Of a stretch of DNA of 64,000 nt, positions 36,416 to 48,505 are shown piece after piece. This DNA is from Yamagishiella unicocca. Its lineage: Eukaryota; Chlorophyta; Chlorophyceae; Chlamydomonadales; Volvocaceae. Positions within the stretch are counted from its first letter, which is position 1. Each line of letters opens with the position of its first letter. The notes beneath the pieces are model-generated. The model worked only from the letters and a program-made list of their open reading frames with translations, had not been told where the DNA came from and made no database searches. The DNA lies in NCBI GenBank assembly GCA_003116995.1, contig BDSL01000021.1, positions 1 through 64,000 of the forward strand. The letters are read 5' to 3'. The position numbers and the translations under genes were made by a program.

Positions 36416-37339
36416 TTAATCACTCTTTTCCAGCTCACGCAGAGCAGCAGCGCGTTTCCGGTTCACTTGTGAAGCGTTGACCTTCTTCACCATCCAGTTA
36501 GCGCCCAGGGCACTGCCCACAGTACCAATGACGATAGCCAAGTTGCGCCAGTCCGCAGGCGAGCGAGCAAACCCAAGGCTGGCCCACGCACCCTACACAC
36601 GAGAGCAGTAGCGTGGTTATTTTGCTAGCAAGACGTCGAACTGTTGGGCCCGTATGCAGTCCCGATCTAGCAGCCCTTTCTTACCGCTTGGAGAGCGTAC
36701 CGCTGGAGCTGCTGGACCGGGGTCATCACGTACAGCGGCATAGTGGTCGAAGCACCCTCCTGTACAGAAACGAGACGACATAGATAATTCCGAAAACGGA
36801 ACCGTATGTGATGCGGACCACTGCGATACATGCAACTTACAGTGCGCTCGCTGCTCTCGGCCTCAGCAACGTAAGTGACGGTCGCAGACGGCAGCGTGAC
36901 TTGCACACTGCCGTTGTTGAATACGATCACGTAGCTGTGCTTGACGTGGCTGCCAACAGTGACCTTGGGAATGCTAATTGTCAAGGCGCCATCCACAAGC
37001 GTGGCCCCAGCAGGGATAGTGTCTTCGAACTTGACCGCATCCGCAGTGCTGCAGCAGCGTCAAACGCCGATCAAGTCCCTGTACATTACTTCTATTATGA
37101 AAAGCAAAACAGTACCTGATGCCGGAGTTGTAAATGTCGATCTCTACGGTAACGTTCTTCCCTTGCACCACCAGCTCCTCCTTGACGAACTTGCGCACAA
37201 CTAGCTGCGCGCGCTGCGTGTCGGCGTACTCGTCATCATCCAAAACTCCCTCGTCGTCATCAGCACGAATTGGGGCTAGCAGAAGTGACGTTGCTAGCAG
37301 GAGCGCGAGGATGCCTCGGGTGATCTGAACGCTGCGCAT
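36416..37339 (-). CDS. TRAPB: Translocon-associated protein subunit beta (TRAP-beta, SSR2)
   Basis: Four exons: 37339-37116, 37048-36841, 36759-36685, 36592-36416 (227 aa). It starts with a signal peptide (ILALLLATSLLLAPIRA) and an acidic stretch (DDDEGVLDDDEYAD). The conserved luminal domain follows: AQLVVRKFV, VQGKNVTVEIDIYNSG, VKFEDTIPAGATLVDG, HSYVIVFNNGSVQVTLPSAT. Then come MPLYVMTPVQQLQRYA, one C-terminal membrane span (NLAIVIGTVGSALGANWMV) and a basic cytosolic tail. TRAP-beta is a subunit of the ER complex that assists Sec61 translocation. The N-x-T at NVT and the N-x-S at NGS are possible glycosylation sites. The family usually has about 180 residues; the excess is the acidic N-terminal stretch. 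Divergent from the gene at 37631 with 291 bp between. Confidence 0.92.
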
Positions 37340-37630
37340 CGTTACAGCGAAGCTTCGTAAATTGCTTTCGTAAGTTGTACAATATACGTCTGTAAGTAAC
37401 TTTAATGGATATTGTCAATAGCTGCGCTGCTTTGCGTAGTGGCCTGGTATGTCGCAACAGCATGGGACAGCGCGCCTGGCGTGCCGTGCAAGCTCCGAAG
37501 TCCCCAGTTGCAATCCCACTGGGTATCCAGAATGCCAATATGTTGCAATTAACACACTTCCTAAGTACGTTTCCGCAAGGGTCCAATTGACACAAACAGC
37601 AACACAAAGAAGTTGTAGGCTTTCCTGACA

Positions 37631-38155
37631 ATGAAAACTTTCCTGATGCCCATCGGTCAGATTCACCCTTGTCGCGTGCCGCGTCATGCAGCAAGCTTTG
37701 AGCCTACGGATAGCATGCGCACAGCTGCACGCCCACAACGATTCGTAGTAGGTCGGGCGGGCGACAATGGCGACGGACCCTCTTCCAGCAATTCCTCGGG
37801 TCTAGAGAGCAAGGAGGCTTCCTTGGAGAGGCTGGAGGCGAGCATCCGTGGAAAAGCAGCGCCGCCGCGGCCGGCAAAGCAGATTCCCATCCGCGGGGTC
37901 ACTCAACAGGAGCGCAAGGTCGACAGCCAATATGAAAACATGGCCGAGTGGCGTGAAGGACAGCTTTTTCCTGAGGGCTGGGACGCAATGGGCTTCGGCC
38001 AAAAGATCGCGGAGATATACCTTGGGCGCCGCGGTGTGCTCTTCTGGGCCAATAAGGCTGCATACGCATCAGTATTTGGTCTTTTGGGGGGCTGGGTCGT
38101 GTTTCGGTTCATATTGCCGGCGCTTGGTGTTTACAAGCTTGCTGGTAACTTCTAG
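37631..38155 (+). CDS. Small probable plastid membrane protein, function unknown
   Basis: An intronless 174-codon gene. The first ~45 residues are basic and hydroxylated (MPIGQIHPCRVPRHAASF, then MRTAARPQRF), so translation could start at residue 1 or at Met29; either looks like a transit peptide. A charged helical region follows (SKEASLERLEASIRGK). The conserved-looking core is MAEWREGQLFPEGWDAM, then IYLGRRGVLFWANKAAYA and one membrane span GLLGGWVVFRFILPALGVY. I believe similar single-span plastid proteins occur in plants and algae but cannot name the family. No catalytic motif is visible. Confidence 0.75.
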   Translation: MKTFLMPIGQIHPCRVPRHAASFEPTDSMRTAARPQRFVVGRAGDNGDGPSSSNSSGLESKEASLERLEASIRGKAAPPRPAKQIPIRGVTQQERKVDSQYENMAEWREGQLFPEGWDAMGFGQKIAEIYLGRRGVLFWANKAAYASVFGLLGGWVVFRFILPALGVYKLAGNF

Positions 38156-38698
38156 TCCCTGACGGTCGTTGGGGTTTGAGACGCGGGGAACAGCCTCAGA
38201 TTTTCGAAGACAGGTAACCCCTGGTAACCTGTTCTGTGTTGGGAGTGTTGGCAATACAGCGAGCTTGGCAGTCGGGCAAAGGCATGCATTGTGAGAGATG
38301 TGCATAGACCCATGGACCACTGTGGCATCGTTCGTCCTACATTATCTTGGACGTGTTGAGCTCTATACTTCTTTGCCCAATGACTGAGTGCAGGCTCTAG
38401 TCGTAGAGCCCACGCTGCGCTATTATTAGTGATAACAAGGCGATTTGCCTCGGACAGGACTAGAGCAACTTTCAGATATGCAGTGACATGGCTTGAGGGC
38501 CGTGCTAAAAGCAAAGCGTATTGTAGATGTCGCGTCTATGTAAACGAACCAGAAAGTGTGCCAAAATCGTTGTATAGTGCCCATTCCAAGGCAGGCTGAT
38601 TTTTTCACTGTCCAAGGCCGCTATCAGCTTCGCTTCATTTTCATACAATTCACTACAGCGTTTAGGGTGTAAACTGTTTATTTTCTGAGGTTACCGCC
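38156..38698. other. Intergenic region upstream of the BTB gene
   Basis: It holds the 3' UTR of the preceding gene and the promoter of the BTB gene. I see nothing else that I can support. Confidence 0.45.
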
Positions 38699-41600
38699 AT
38701 GAGTGCACCCTCGGCTGGAGGCGACGACGTCGCGTTGCAGTTCACCTGGCTCTGGCAGAATCCCCAGGTGGGAGGAGAGGCACGCTCGTTGATAAGGGTT
38801 TACAGCCGCCCTCGTCCAAGGGTATATTTCGGCAGCAGGCGGTCCGCAGAGAGTCCACGGGGCCGGCGGTGTATGACGTTCAGCGATACCTGCCGCCTCC
38901 ATGTTGCCCGCGCAGTTTTCTGACTTCGTTTTGGAGCTTCATCTTCATCCGCCCGTGCAGCAGGTTGGGCATTAGTCGGGGCGCGGTCTCGCAGCGGGTG
39001 TCGGCTAGCTTGAAGCGCGCGGCGCCGCCGTCATTGCCATCGGGCGCGCATTGATCGGCAGCTACCGGTAGAGGCATCGCACGCGCGGCCTATGCTGCCT
39101 CGGGGCTGCGTTTTGTTGCTATCGGGAAGCCGGAAGGGCGAAATGACCCACGGGTCAACTTTTTTACATGTCGCTAACGTTAGGCTCCCTTCCCACTTCG
39201 TCTTCTGTAAGGAGCATGGCCATGATGACGTGGAAGCGCGGTCCTCTGGTCTGCCTGCGCCAAGCCCTATCCGGCGCGCATGCACGCCTGCAGCCGCCGC
39301 GGGATCAGTACCGGTATCGCCACCGCCGCGGGATGAGCCCGCCGGCGGCGGCGGCGGCCGAGTTCAAGTCATGCCACTTTGGGATACAGACGAAGCCAGA
39401 GGCGCAGCCGGTGGTGCGGGCGGGGGAGGCGACGGTAGAAGCGTACGCTACACAAGCCTTCAGTCCAGGCAGGTGGCGGCTGCGGCCGCATCGGCAGCTG
39501 CAGCAACCTGCAGTGGCAGCAGCGCCGCACGGGGTAGCGCCGCCCAGCAGCGTCTCAGCGGCAGGTCGTCGTCGTCGTCGCAGGCTGGCTGCGGAGCGGG
39601 ATGTTCGTACGCTGTTATTGGACGGCAGTCGTCCTCGGCAGAGGCGACAGCGGGTCCAGCGGCGCTGATGTCCGGTGTCGTACTAGCGCCAGGCCCTACC
39701 GAGCGTGCCGCTGGCCGCATGCCACCGCCAGGAAGCGGTGGTGCTGACGGTAATACCCGGGCAGTGGCGCCGTCCGCATTTGCTTTGCCATCCAGCAGGG
39801 CTAGCGCGGACACGCACGCGCTGCCGCCAGCTCCTGACGCACCTTCCTCGTCGCTGTCTGCAACGGCGCCGTCGCAGCAAACACCGGCATCGCTCTCCGA
39901 CCCGGCCAACACGGATGGTGCCGGGGGCTCCAGGAGTGGCGGCGTGCTGGTTGCCGCAGCAGACACGCTGCCCGGACGCGACCAGCTGCCACCATTGCGG
40001 TATAGTCGTACCATCGTCCAGCCGGGAGGAACAGGAGGCGGAGGAGGGGCCCGGGGGACCCTATTCGGTCCTGCGGATGCAGCTCGTGGCCGCGGCGGCG
40101 CCGGCGGCGGGCCGGCGCAGTGCGCCGGTCGAGGCTCACTCGGCGGCATGGACGTCGACCGGGCGCTCTGGCCCGCCATGGCGGATGCAGACGGCAGTGC
40201 GCGTAGCGGCCCCGCTTCCGATGCGGCGGCGATGGTGGCCGCACTGCCCACAGCAACACCGGCTGCCAGGGAGGCGGCCGCGGCTGCGCTGCTGGAGCTG
40301 CCGCAGTCGCCAGCTGCCCGTGGGGCCGCCCGCACGTCGCTCACAAGAACGTTTTCAGCGCCAGGCCCACAGGTACAGTACGGGACGCTTACTCATCTAC
40401 CGTACAATGACGGCGACGGTGCAGCGGCAGCGTCCGCTGCGCCAACCGGCTGGGACGTTATCGACGCCCTGGAGCCGTCTGGAAGTTGGGGCCCCGATGA
40501 TGACGTCATCATGTCCCAGGTGGAAGCTGCCACAACGGACCCGGAGCTGCTGGGCCCCGCCTGCCCGACCAGCCGACGCAACAGCTGGGCCAGCGGCGGC
40601 GGCGAAGGGGCTGCCGGGGCCATGTGCTGGGGCGGCGAACGGCCTTCCAGTGGCCCTGCCGCTGGCGGCGACGATGGGACAGCCGCAGGGTCCGGCCTGC
40701 AGACCGCACGGGCGGGGACTGCAGCAATCGCTCCCCCGCCGCGTCCGCCGCCTCTGCGGGTGTACGCGGTGCATGCCGCCGTACTGGCCGCCACCAGCGA
40801 CTACTTCCGCACGCTGCTGCAGAGCTGGACGGGCGGCCTGGGAGGCGGCAGGAGTGGCGGCGCGGGGGGAAGCGCTAGCAGCGGGGAGCGGGGTGTGCTG
40901 ACCATGTTCGTGGAGCCCGAGGAGGTGGAGGCGGCAGAGACCATGCTGCGGTTCATGTACACAGGTGGGAGCGGAGGAGCGTGCGGGGGAGGTGGGGCTG
41001 GGCGGTGTGGGGATGTGGGGCTGGGCGGTGTGGGGATGTGGGGCTGGGCGGTGTGGGGATGTGGGGCTGGGCGGTGCTTATATGGGTACGCCTCTGTGTC
41101 CACTGCACTGCCACCGGGGGGGTCAGGGGGGTGCTGACCACCCCTCCTCGCCCTCCCGCCCTCCCAGCCCGCCCCCCTGGGCCTCCCCCTGGGCCTCCCT
41201 GACACCATCCGCCCGGCCGAACAACGATCCCTCCCTCTCCCAGGCCGTCTGCCCCCCGGCCTGACGCCCCCTCAGCTGTTGTCGCTGCTGGTGCTCGCGG
41301 ACCAGTACGCAGTGGGGCGGCTGCTGACGGCCGTCAATTCGGCATTCGCGGGGCTGCCGCTGCCGGGGCTGTCCCTGGAGCAGCTGCTGGGGCTGTACGA
41401 GCTGCCCGAGGTGTTGCTGGCTGGGGGCGCGCTGGCGGGTGAGTGGCCGAGGATAAGGGGAAGGTATTGCTCATGGAGGGCGTCGCTTTACGTGCGGCGA
41501 ATGAAAAGGGACGCTGGGAACAGAGGAGGGGGTGAGGGTGTGGAGGGGCTCAAGGGGGTTACGCACGCGATTATTAACCAGTGCACTTCACCACATGTAG

Positions 41601-44056
41601 CCGTTGGTCCGCTTCCCGTCCCTGCCCGCGTTTGCCAGGTGCGCTGTCCAAGTTGGTCGACAAGCTGGTTTCGGAGCTGGGGGACCTGGAGCTGGTGATG
41701 GACTGCCCGGCGCGTAGGGCCCAGCTGGCTGGGCTGCCGTACGAGGCCATTCGGCTGCTGCTGCAGGTACTGGGGCCCTGACTTGGGCAGCCGGACTTGG
41801 TCAATGGGAGGCGGCAGCTGGGCAACATGATGAGACATGTGAAACACGGCGGTGGCGCCTCGGTAACCCGCAGCAGCGCTGGATGGCCGAGACACGGCTC
41901 CGGCAGTTGCACTTACCCCTGCCTTGGTCCCTTGCCCACTCTGCAACGGACACCACCTGCGCAACCCTCCCTAGTCCGTCGCGCTAGACGGATTTCGTCC
42001 CTTTCCGCCCACGTGACCACTCCATGCCTCCGCCTGCCGTCCCTCCCCCGACAGAGCCCCGAGACTCGCGTGTGGAATGAGAATACCGCCGTGGCGGCGC
42101 TGGTGGAGTGGAGCGCAGGACCCGACGGCCAGGCGGCCAGCTCTGAGCAGCGGCGGCAGCTGACAGCGTCCTTGCGGCTGCAGCACTGCACGCACAGCTA
42201 CCTATCGTACATCATACCACAGGTATGGCAATCTGCACAGGTTTTGCGCGTTTGGTGGCGGCAGTTCAGTGCAGTACGCACCCCTCGTCTGACCGACTCA
42301 CGCTCCCTTCGTCTCGTTTGCGGATCGTCTAGCTTAACGCAATGTATGTACGCCATCCAAACAGGGAAGCATACCGCCTTACTTCTCTCACCGCAAATGC
42401 CACCTCGCCCCCCGCCTGCCCCTCCCACAGGTGCCTTGGCTGGTTTCCGCGCTGGATCCTGGCCGGTTGCTGATGGCTCTGTCCTGGTCGAGAGCAGATG
42501 CCTCCACCCGTGATGTGTACACGGCAGAGCGGTACTTCGAAACAACCACCAGCGCCACGGCGCAGCAGCAACATCAGCACCACTACCACCACCAGCATCT
42601 CGTTGGGGCCCCAGTTGGTCCGGCAGCTCAGGGGCCGGCGACGGTGGCGGCAGGGAGCGGCGCGGAAGGGCAACTGGTGGTCTCACAGGCGCAGGCGCCA
42701 CCGCCCCAGACACTGCTGCAGCCGCTGCCCGCCTTCGTGTCGCGGGCCCGGCCGCTGTCCCAGCGCGTCACGTTCGATTGGTCCATCTCCTTCGCGACCT
42801 TGCAGCAGCTGTACGCGGACTCGCGGTCCACCAGGTCGCTGCAGGTGCGCGGACACCACCGCTGCAACGGAAGGCAGCAGCGTGTGCTGCTTGTGGGCTA
42901 GTGCCAGGCTTGGGAGCAGGGGGAGCAGGGGGCCCAGGGGAGAGGGGCCAGTGCCCGGGCTTGGACGAGAAATGCGGTGCGTGGGGCTGGCAGGCCGCTG
43001 AGAGGGCGCCGAAGGGCTGGAGAGGCAGGTCTTGTTGTAGGGCCCACAAAGAGCCAGGACTTGTTGTAGGACCCCGCAAAGCAGGCAGGCTGGAAGGCTA
43101 GCTGGTAACACGTGCCCCTCACTGTTGGCCTGGCAGGTAGTGACGTCTGAGCCCGCCTTCTTTGGCGGCTTCCACTGGTGGCTGCGGTACGACTTGGATG
43201 CATCACAGGTGAGGGCGCGTTGTCGGGGATGGGTCCAGGGAGATCGGGTTTGAGGGCAGGGAGGAGCACGCACAGCCGCGGAGGGAACTAGAAGGGCGCC
43301 CGTAAGTGTTCACGCGCTTGCGAGGTAGCACGGTTGGGATTTGCTCGCGTGCCCCGTTCCCCCGCTAACCTCCGTACCCCTCTCTCACCACCACACATCT
43401 CAGCCGCCCGAGTACCGAGAGCATATGGGTCTGGCCTGCAACGTTAAGCTGGCGGGCCGCAAGCATAGTCTCCCTTGCGTCAAGGTGGGCGGGGGAAGAG
43501 GAAGGGTGTCGGGGAAGAGGCCCTGAGCGGCATGGACCCCGCGTAACTGGTAGCGCTTCCTACCTGGGGGTGTGCCGCCCACTGCACTACACTGCACCCG
43601 CCACCATGCCAACGGCGTTACCACCCCCCTGTCTCGGGTGAAGGCCTCGCCCCGCAGCATGCACACCGGGCCGGTACCAGCCGTACTAATGCGGCGGCCC
43701 CGCCCCTCTGGCCCTACCTCCCAGAGGCGGCCCCGCTCCCAGCTACCCGCGTGCTGCGTGCCCTCGGACCACCTCCCGCTTCCTAGTCCTGCTGAGCCCC
43801 ACTTGCCCTGCGGGCCGCCCAACTCCCGACGGTGACGCAGGTCAAGGCCACGGTGTGCGCCCGGCAGGACGCGGGGGTGTTGGGCGAGGGAAGCTACAGC
43901 TTGCGCAAGAGCTTCAGCTACCACGTGATGAACGCCTGCCCGGTGGGACTGTGGGGCTTCTTTGGACTCACCCCCGACCGGGACGAGGCGGCATGGCGGC
44001 GATTCGTCTTCGAGGACCGGGTGTGGTTGCGGTGCAGCATTGAGGAGTGCCAGTAG
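38699..44056 (+). CDS. BTB-BACK domain protein with large low-complexity insert
   Basis: Ten exons: 38699-38767, 38916-38963, 39212-40964, 41244-41438, 41639-41766, 42055-42222, 42431-42844, 43137-43208, 43404-43484, 43841-44056 (1047 aa). The first BTB strand is made by exons 1-2 (WLWQNPQ + FSDFVLELHLHP). The fold resumes at residue ~554 with LRVYAVHAAVLAATSDYFRTLL and ends EEVEAAETMLRFMYTG. Between lie ~510 residues rich in Gly, Ala, Ser and Pro. A BACK-like helical region follows (LLVLADQYAVGRLL, SLEQLLGLYELPE, LVDKLVSEL), then a TRAF/MATH-like C-terminus (VTFDWSISFATLQQLY, FFGGFHWWLRYDLD, LWGFFGLTP, FVFEDRVWLRCSI). Such proteins are usually substrate adaptors of CUL3 ubiquitin ligases. 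The exon 2 donor (GTTGGG) and exon 3 acceptor (TGTAAG) are the weakest joins. Confidence 0.85.
40994..41076 (+). repeat. 23 bp G-rich minisatellite in a BTB gene intron
   Basis: About 3.6 exact copies of a 23 bp unit beginning GGGGCTGGGCGG lie in the intron after the BTB exon 3. The runs of G make quadruplex formation plausible. Confidence 0.9.
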
Positions 44057-44528
44057 CGGCAGCAGCGGGGCCACCACCCGACCGACCTGGCCGCACCGCG
44101 TCGCCGGCTGTGTGGGTCGTAGCGCTCGGCAGCAGCGGTGGTTGCGATTGGAGAAGCCGTACACATTGCAATAGCCGCGAAGGTGCCTGGGAAACGGTCG
44201 TTAGCGGAGGCTACATTTCCATCGAGCCTTGGAGCCATTGGCCGGGCATTGAGAGGAAACCAATTGGCCGCGGGGCAGGCTATAAAAATTGGAATGGCCG
44301 TCCGTTGTGTTACTGGTCTTGGCCGTTCCGGCGCCACAGATTGTGTGACAATTAAGTCATCATGAGGAACGGCGATGGGCGCTTAAGGCGCTGCTGTTGG
44401 TGTTGGAATGGGCCCCGGCGTTGACATGGCATGGGGCCGTAGGCTGCAGTGTCCTGTTTAGGTACAAGTGCCGCTACCCCACGGTTATGTTCCTACCAGT
44501 TGATGAGCTAAATCTGACGGGTCCGGCA

Positions 44529-44533
44529 TGTAA
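44529..44533 (+). terminator. Candidate TGTAA polyadenylation signal of the BTB gene
   Basis: TGTAA occurs about 470 nt after the stop codon at 44054-44056. Confidence 0.35.
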
Positions 44534-44556
44534 TGCATTAGACCATCGGCGGCGGT

Positions 44557-45069
44557 GTGCGTGGTGACCATGACGGAGGAAAGCGAACCACACGTGCAGC
44601 TGCGTGCAGTGACTGGGGCAGCCGCTTCCCCGCCCACCGGCCGCATGTGCGGGTGCACTCGGTGCACGCGGCCGAATTCGAAGGCTGTGGATTGAAGAGT
44701 ATGTATCGAATGCCGCGGTGGCCAAAGAAGGAGCTTTCATACGGAATTGTTACTGACCGCAACCCCGCCGTTCCCACCCCCTCTGCCTCTGTGACGTCAC
44801 ATATGTCATCTCAGCACCAGTTACACGTGCTATCTGGGCTCCTTCACGCCTTAGGTGCGAGGTTAACTTGTCCCGAATTCGGCCTACGTGGCAATCGTAC
44901 CTTCGGTATAAGTGTTAGTACGACTTTCATTAGTTGGAGCAAGATCCGAAGTGGCATGATCTATTCCGCCATATTCATTTGCAAAACTCGGCCGCTCGCA
45001 TGGTCTGCATGGAAGTACGCCAAAGTCCGACCTCAGCATTTTTTATGCACCGGTAAAAGCGGTTCCTAG
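44557..45069 (+). pseudogene. Possible BTB gene fragment
   Basis: An open frame of 170 codons contains RVHSVHAAEF, matching the BTB gene's RVYAVHAAVL. At the DNA level 22 of 26 bases match over 44646-44671 against the equivalent stretch at 40755-40780. The rest of the frame shows no BTB, BACK or TRAF-like sequence. A partial tandem duplication that has decayed is the simplest reading; chance similarity in GC-rich DNA is the alternative. Confidence 0.3.
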
Positions 45070-45158
45070 AATTCAGCTAGCGTGAATATTCTTCAACCTT
45101 TCAATCCCATCACACAAGCTCACGGGTAACTTCGGACAAAGGAAGCAGCTATCTCAAC

Positions 45159-48100
45159 ATGGGTGCGGAGGCACCCTATGTGGTGCACTTGGAGCCAGAC
45201 GTGGCGCAGCAGCTAGCTGATCAAGGTGGCACTTTACTGATCCTGGACCTGCCAGAGGGTTCTTATTTCGGCATAGATCACATGGTGAGAAGGTCATCCG
45301 TTAGTGCCCCCAGGGTCGATTGGGTCTTTTTCGGAGATAAAGCTTCAGCGTGCGTCAATACGTCAGCAGCTTAAAGGCAGTAGGGATGTCATTTGAAACC
45401 CGTTTCTCATAACGTGCTCGCGCGGGTTAAGGTTGAGTAGGCCCGGCGGTTCCTGGTGGATGGTGCCCTTGCTTTAAAACCATGCCGCAAACCCCTTTCA
45501 GGCCTTCCATTGTGGTCCTCGATTCCGCGGTATCAAGATGTTGCCACCCGGACCGCACTTTGCGTGTTACAGTGTCCCTGGCTCACAGCGCCACGGCGGC
45601 GGTATGGGCCCTGTCATCGGCTTTTTCTTCAATGTCGCGGCCACCCCTGCATCCAGGGCATCGGAAGCAGCAGCTGGTTTTGGCCGTGGTAGTGTCCTCG
45701 TACGGCGATATGATGCTGCTGAGGAGCTGCTCATGGAGCTGCCGGAAGAGGAGGTGAGGACGGTTTTGGGTCGTTGTGTGCTGCTGCCAGCAGGGACGGG
45801 AGGGGAATGCTTGTGGTAGCGTTGAAGCAACTGACGATAGACGTAAGGACTTACAGCACCCCTCGTAACTGTTCTTTCGACACCGACGCGCTGCGGTATG
45901 TTGTTGTCAGCATGCAGCCCATTGCCCGCCCTCGCCGTAGGCGGAGCGTTACACCCACGGTGTGCGACGGTACGAATTCGACTGGGGCCTCGCGCCGTAC
46001 AACCTTCACGCCTGGCGACAATGGCGGGAGCTTACGTCATGCCTGGACGCACGCATCATCGACGCCATACAGCCAGTGGGCGGGAATATCTGTACGGCAA
46101 TGGAGGCCGCTCTGGAGGAGGAGGCTGAGGCCTGGGAGGGCGGCGGGCGCCAAGTGACGGCGGCGGAAGCAAAGCTGAGGCAGCAGCTGCTGGTGCGGGG
46201 CTGGGGGCTCCAGATTGGGGTTTCGGGGGCTCCAGGCTGTGCGAGGAATAGGAATCTGTTGTGTAAGTCACGAATGCAGGGGTTGAGTGCCTCACATGGC
46301 AAGGGGAGGAGTTGCGGCGGGTGCGGCGTGCTGTGGGGTCCTGCCTCACCGCCCAGCCAGCCTGATCTCACCACGGCGCTGTCTACCACGGCGCTGTCTA
46401 CCACGGCGCTGTCACCAAACCCACCACCGCCAGCACGGGCGCAGCCACCATGGTGTTCACGATCCACGCGCCCGACCTGTGTCTTGCAGGACGGCCGCGC
46501 TGCACGTGCCCAGGCCACGTTAGGCGCCGCAGAGCAGCCAGCCGAGGGTGCAAAGGCGGCTGCGGAGTCCCCAGCTGCGGCACCAGCGGGCAGCGAGGGC
46601 GTCATGGAGGTGGACTCTGCGGCCGCCGACGGCCAGGCAGGGGATCGAGGGGCATCAGGGGGCGGGGAAGGGGGCAGCGGGCGCGGATGCGGACGTGGAC
46701 TGGCCGACGGCGTCACCCCGGGTGGCTCGGGGCGCTGTTTCTACTCGCCGCTGCCACGCCTGGTCAAGGAAGCTGGTGAGGCGGCATAACCAGCAGCGGC
46801 ACGGGTGCCTCGGGCGCATGACCGTAGGGTACGGGCACACGACCTGCAGTGGCACGGGTGCCTGTATAATGGGGTAGATAGGGGCTCCAGGGCAGGGGGA
46901 AGACTCCTGCCCATCCTCCGTCAGGTGGCTGTCTTCCAGGCTAAGGGAACAACTTAGGCCACTGTGTTTCGAAATAGCTGTCAGTCGCGCACTTTCATGT
47001 TTGCAGTGGCTCGGGAAATACGACGGCGTTTCCACAGCCATGATGGCTATTATCCTGTCGCCCACGCGTCCACGCGCCTCCCTCCCACCTTCCAGGTCTG
47101 ACCCCCACGCAGCTGACAGCCCTCAACCTGGACCGCACGCAGCAGCTGGTGGCCCTGGCGGCGGCAAAGTGGGGGGGAGACGCCGCGGCGGTGGTGGGCG
47201 AAATGCAATTTGCGTTCATCGCGTTCGTGTTCGGTCAGTCGCTGCAAGGTGAGGGCCGGGATGGGAACATGTTGGATGAGGGCATCTAAGCTTGCTGGGC
47301 TGTTTTACAGATGGCTCGGGGGAGCGGCCGCCAACGCGGGGGGAGCACCTTCGGATGGTGGTAGGCCGCCACAAGGGGGCGAGGGGAGGGAGATGGGGCG
47401 CGGACCCTGGGGGGGGATTTCCCCTACCACATACCCCGACGTCGCAAGCAAACTAATATCAGTTTCCTTCCGCCCCCCTCGGCCCAGGCTTTCGGCAGTG
47501 GCGTGCGCTGGTGACGCTGCTGCTGAACTGCGAAACCGGCCCCCTTGCCTCCAACGTGGCCGCCTTCACCGCCTTCACTGCGGCACTGCGCTCGCAGCTC
47601 TCACTGGCCCTGGCGGACGCTCCCGGAACTGCGGCCACGGGCGGCGGGGCCGGACCTGATGTTACGACTCACCTGGGCCTCACGACCCACGGGTCGCTAA
47701 TTGAAGAGGTATTGCTGGGCGGTGGCGGCCGCGACTGCTTCCTTCGCCACCACCTGGCCACCTTCTTCGAGGTGCTGCGCGAGGCAGGGCCGCAGCAGGT
47801 GGACCCCGGGCTGCAGGCGGAGGTACGTTGGGAGGGAAGGCGGTGGTGGGAAGACCCGTGTACGAGGTGGGGGAGGGGCCAACTCCATACAGCCGCCGGC
47901 CTCACCCCACCTCACTCATCTTAGACGCGACTCGATTTCCGGTTTTGACCATCGAATCGTATTGCCAGCATGCGCCCTCAAACGTGTATCCATTCTGTCG
48001 TCCGACCATTTGTTCTTCTTCCTTCGTCAGTACATGGGTTTCCTCGCTCCCCCACTCAGCTGTGGTTCGGTGCCCACTTCGTAGCTTCTGATGTGTTGCT

Positions 48101-48505
48101 CCCGCCGGCTCTGGCCTCCATGCCACCCTGTTACCCCTTTATAAAGGCATCCCAGCTGCGCACTGTGCTGAGCCTCGCGGTGGGCTGGCAATTTGACGGT
48201 CTCCAGGTAGGTGAGGGATTGGTAAGGGATTAGTAGGTCCCCGGGTGCTAGCGATGGGACGTTTCGCACGTTAACAAACAGGAGGGCTGCGTGTGCCCAG
48301 CTGTGACCATCCAGAATAGGCGGATACACGCAGGAGGTTTTGCTATTGGGCGTTTTTACAAGATTACGGGCATTCAAGGGACCCTGTCTCCTTCCTTCCA
48401 CTCCCCTTCGGGCCCGGCCGCTTCTGGCGACAGATGCTTGGCGAAGATGACGACGACGAGTACGCACCAGTGGTGGTGGAGCTCGAGGAGGGCCTCCAAA
48501 CCTAG
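45159..48505 (+). CDS. AAR2: AAR2 U5 snRNP assembly factor
   Basis: Eight exons: 45159-45284, 45502-45753, 45941-46192, 46490-46775, 47096-47248, 47488-47822, 48147-48206, 48434-48505 (511 aa; human AAR2 has 384). Family hallmarks in order: GGTLLILDLPEGSYFGIDHM, FHCGPRFRGIKMLPPGPHFACY, GFFFNV, then LAPYNLHAWRQW, FYSPLPRLVKEAGLTPTQLT, VVGEMQFAFIAFVFGQSL, FRQWRALVTLLLNCE, FLRHHLATFFEVL, and the C-terminal DDDEYAPVVVELEEGLQ. AAR2 binds Prp8 in the cytoplasm and holds the immature U5 snRNP until Brr2 replaces it. The extra length comes mainly from an Ala/Gly-rich insert in exon 4. The exon 7 acceptor (ATAAAG) is unusual but gives the best alignment; an acceptor at 48059 would add 29 residues. Confidence 0.92.
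46370..46412 (+). repeat. 15 bp tandem repeat in AAR2 intron 3
   Basis: ACCACGGCGCTGTCT occurs nearly three times in a row. Confidence 0.9.

Noticed and set aside
39460..40344. 294-codon minus-strand frame and a 398-codon plus-strand frame over the BTB large exon
   Set aside because: Shadow frames of GC-rich low-complexity coding DNA. Only the frame that continues in phase into the BTB and BACK segments is supported.
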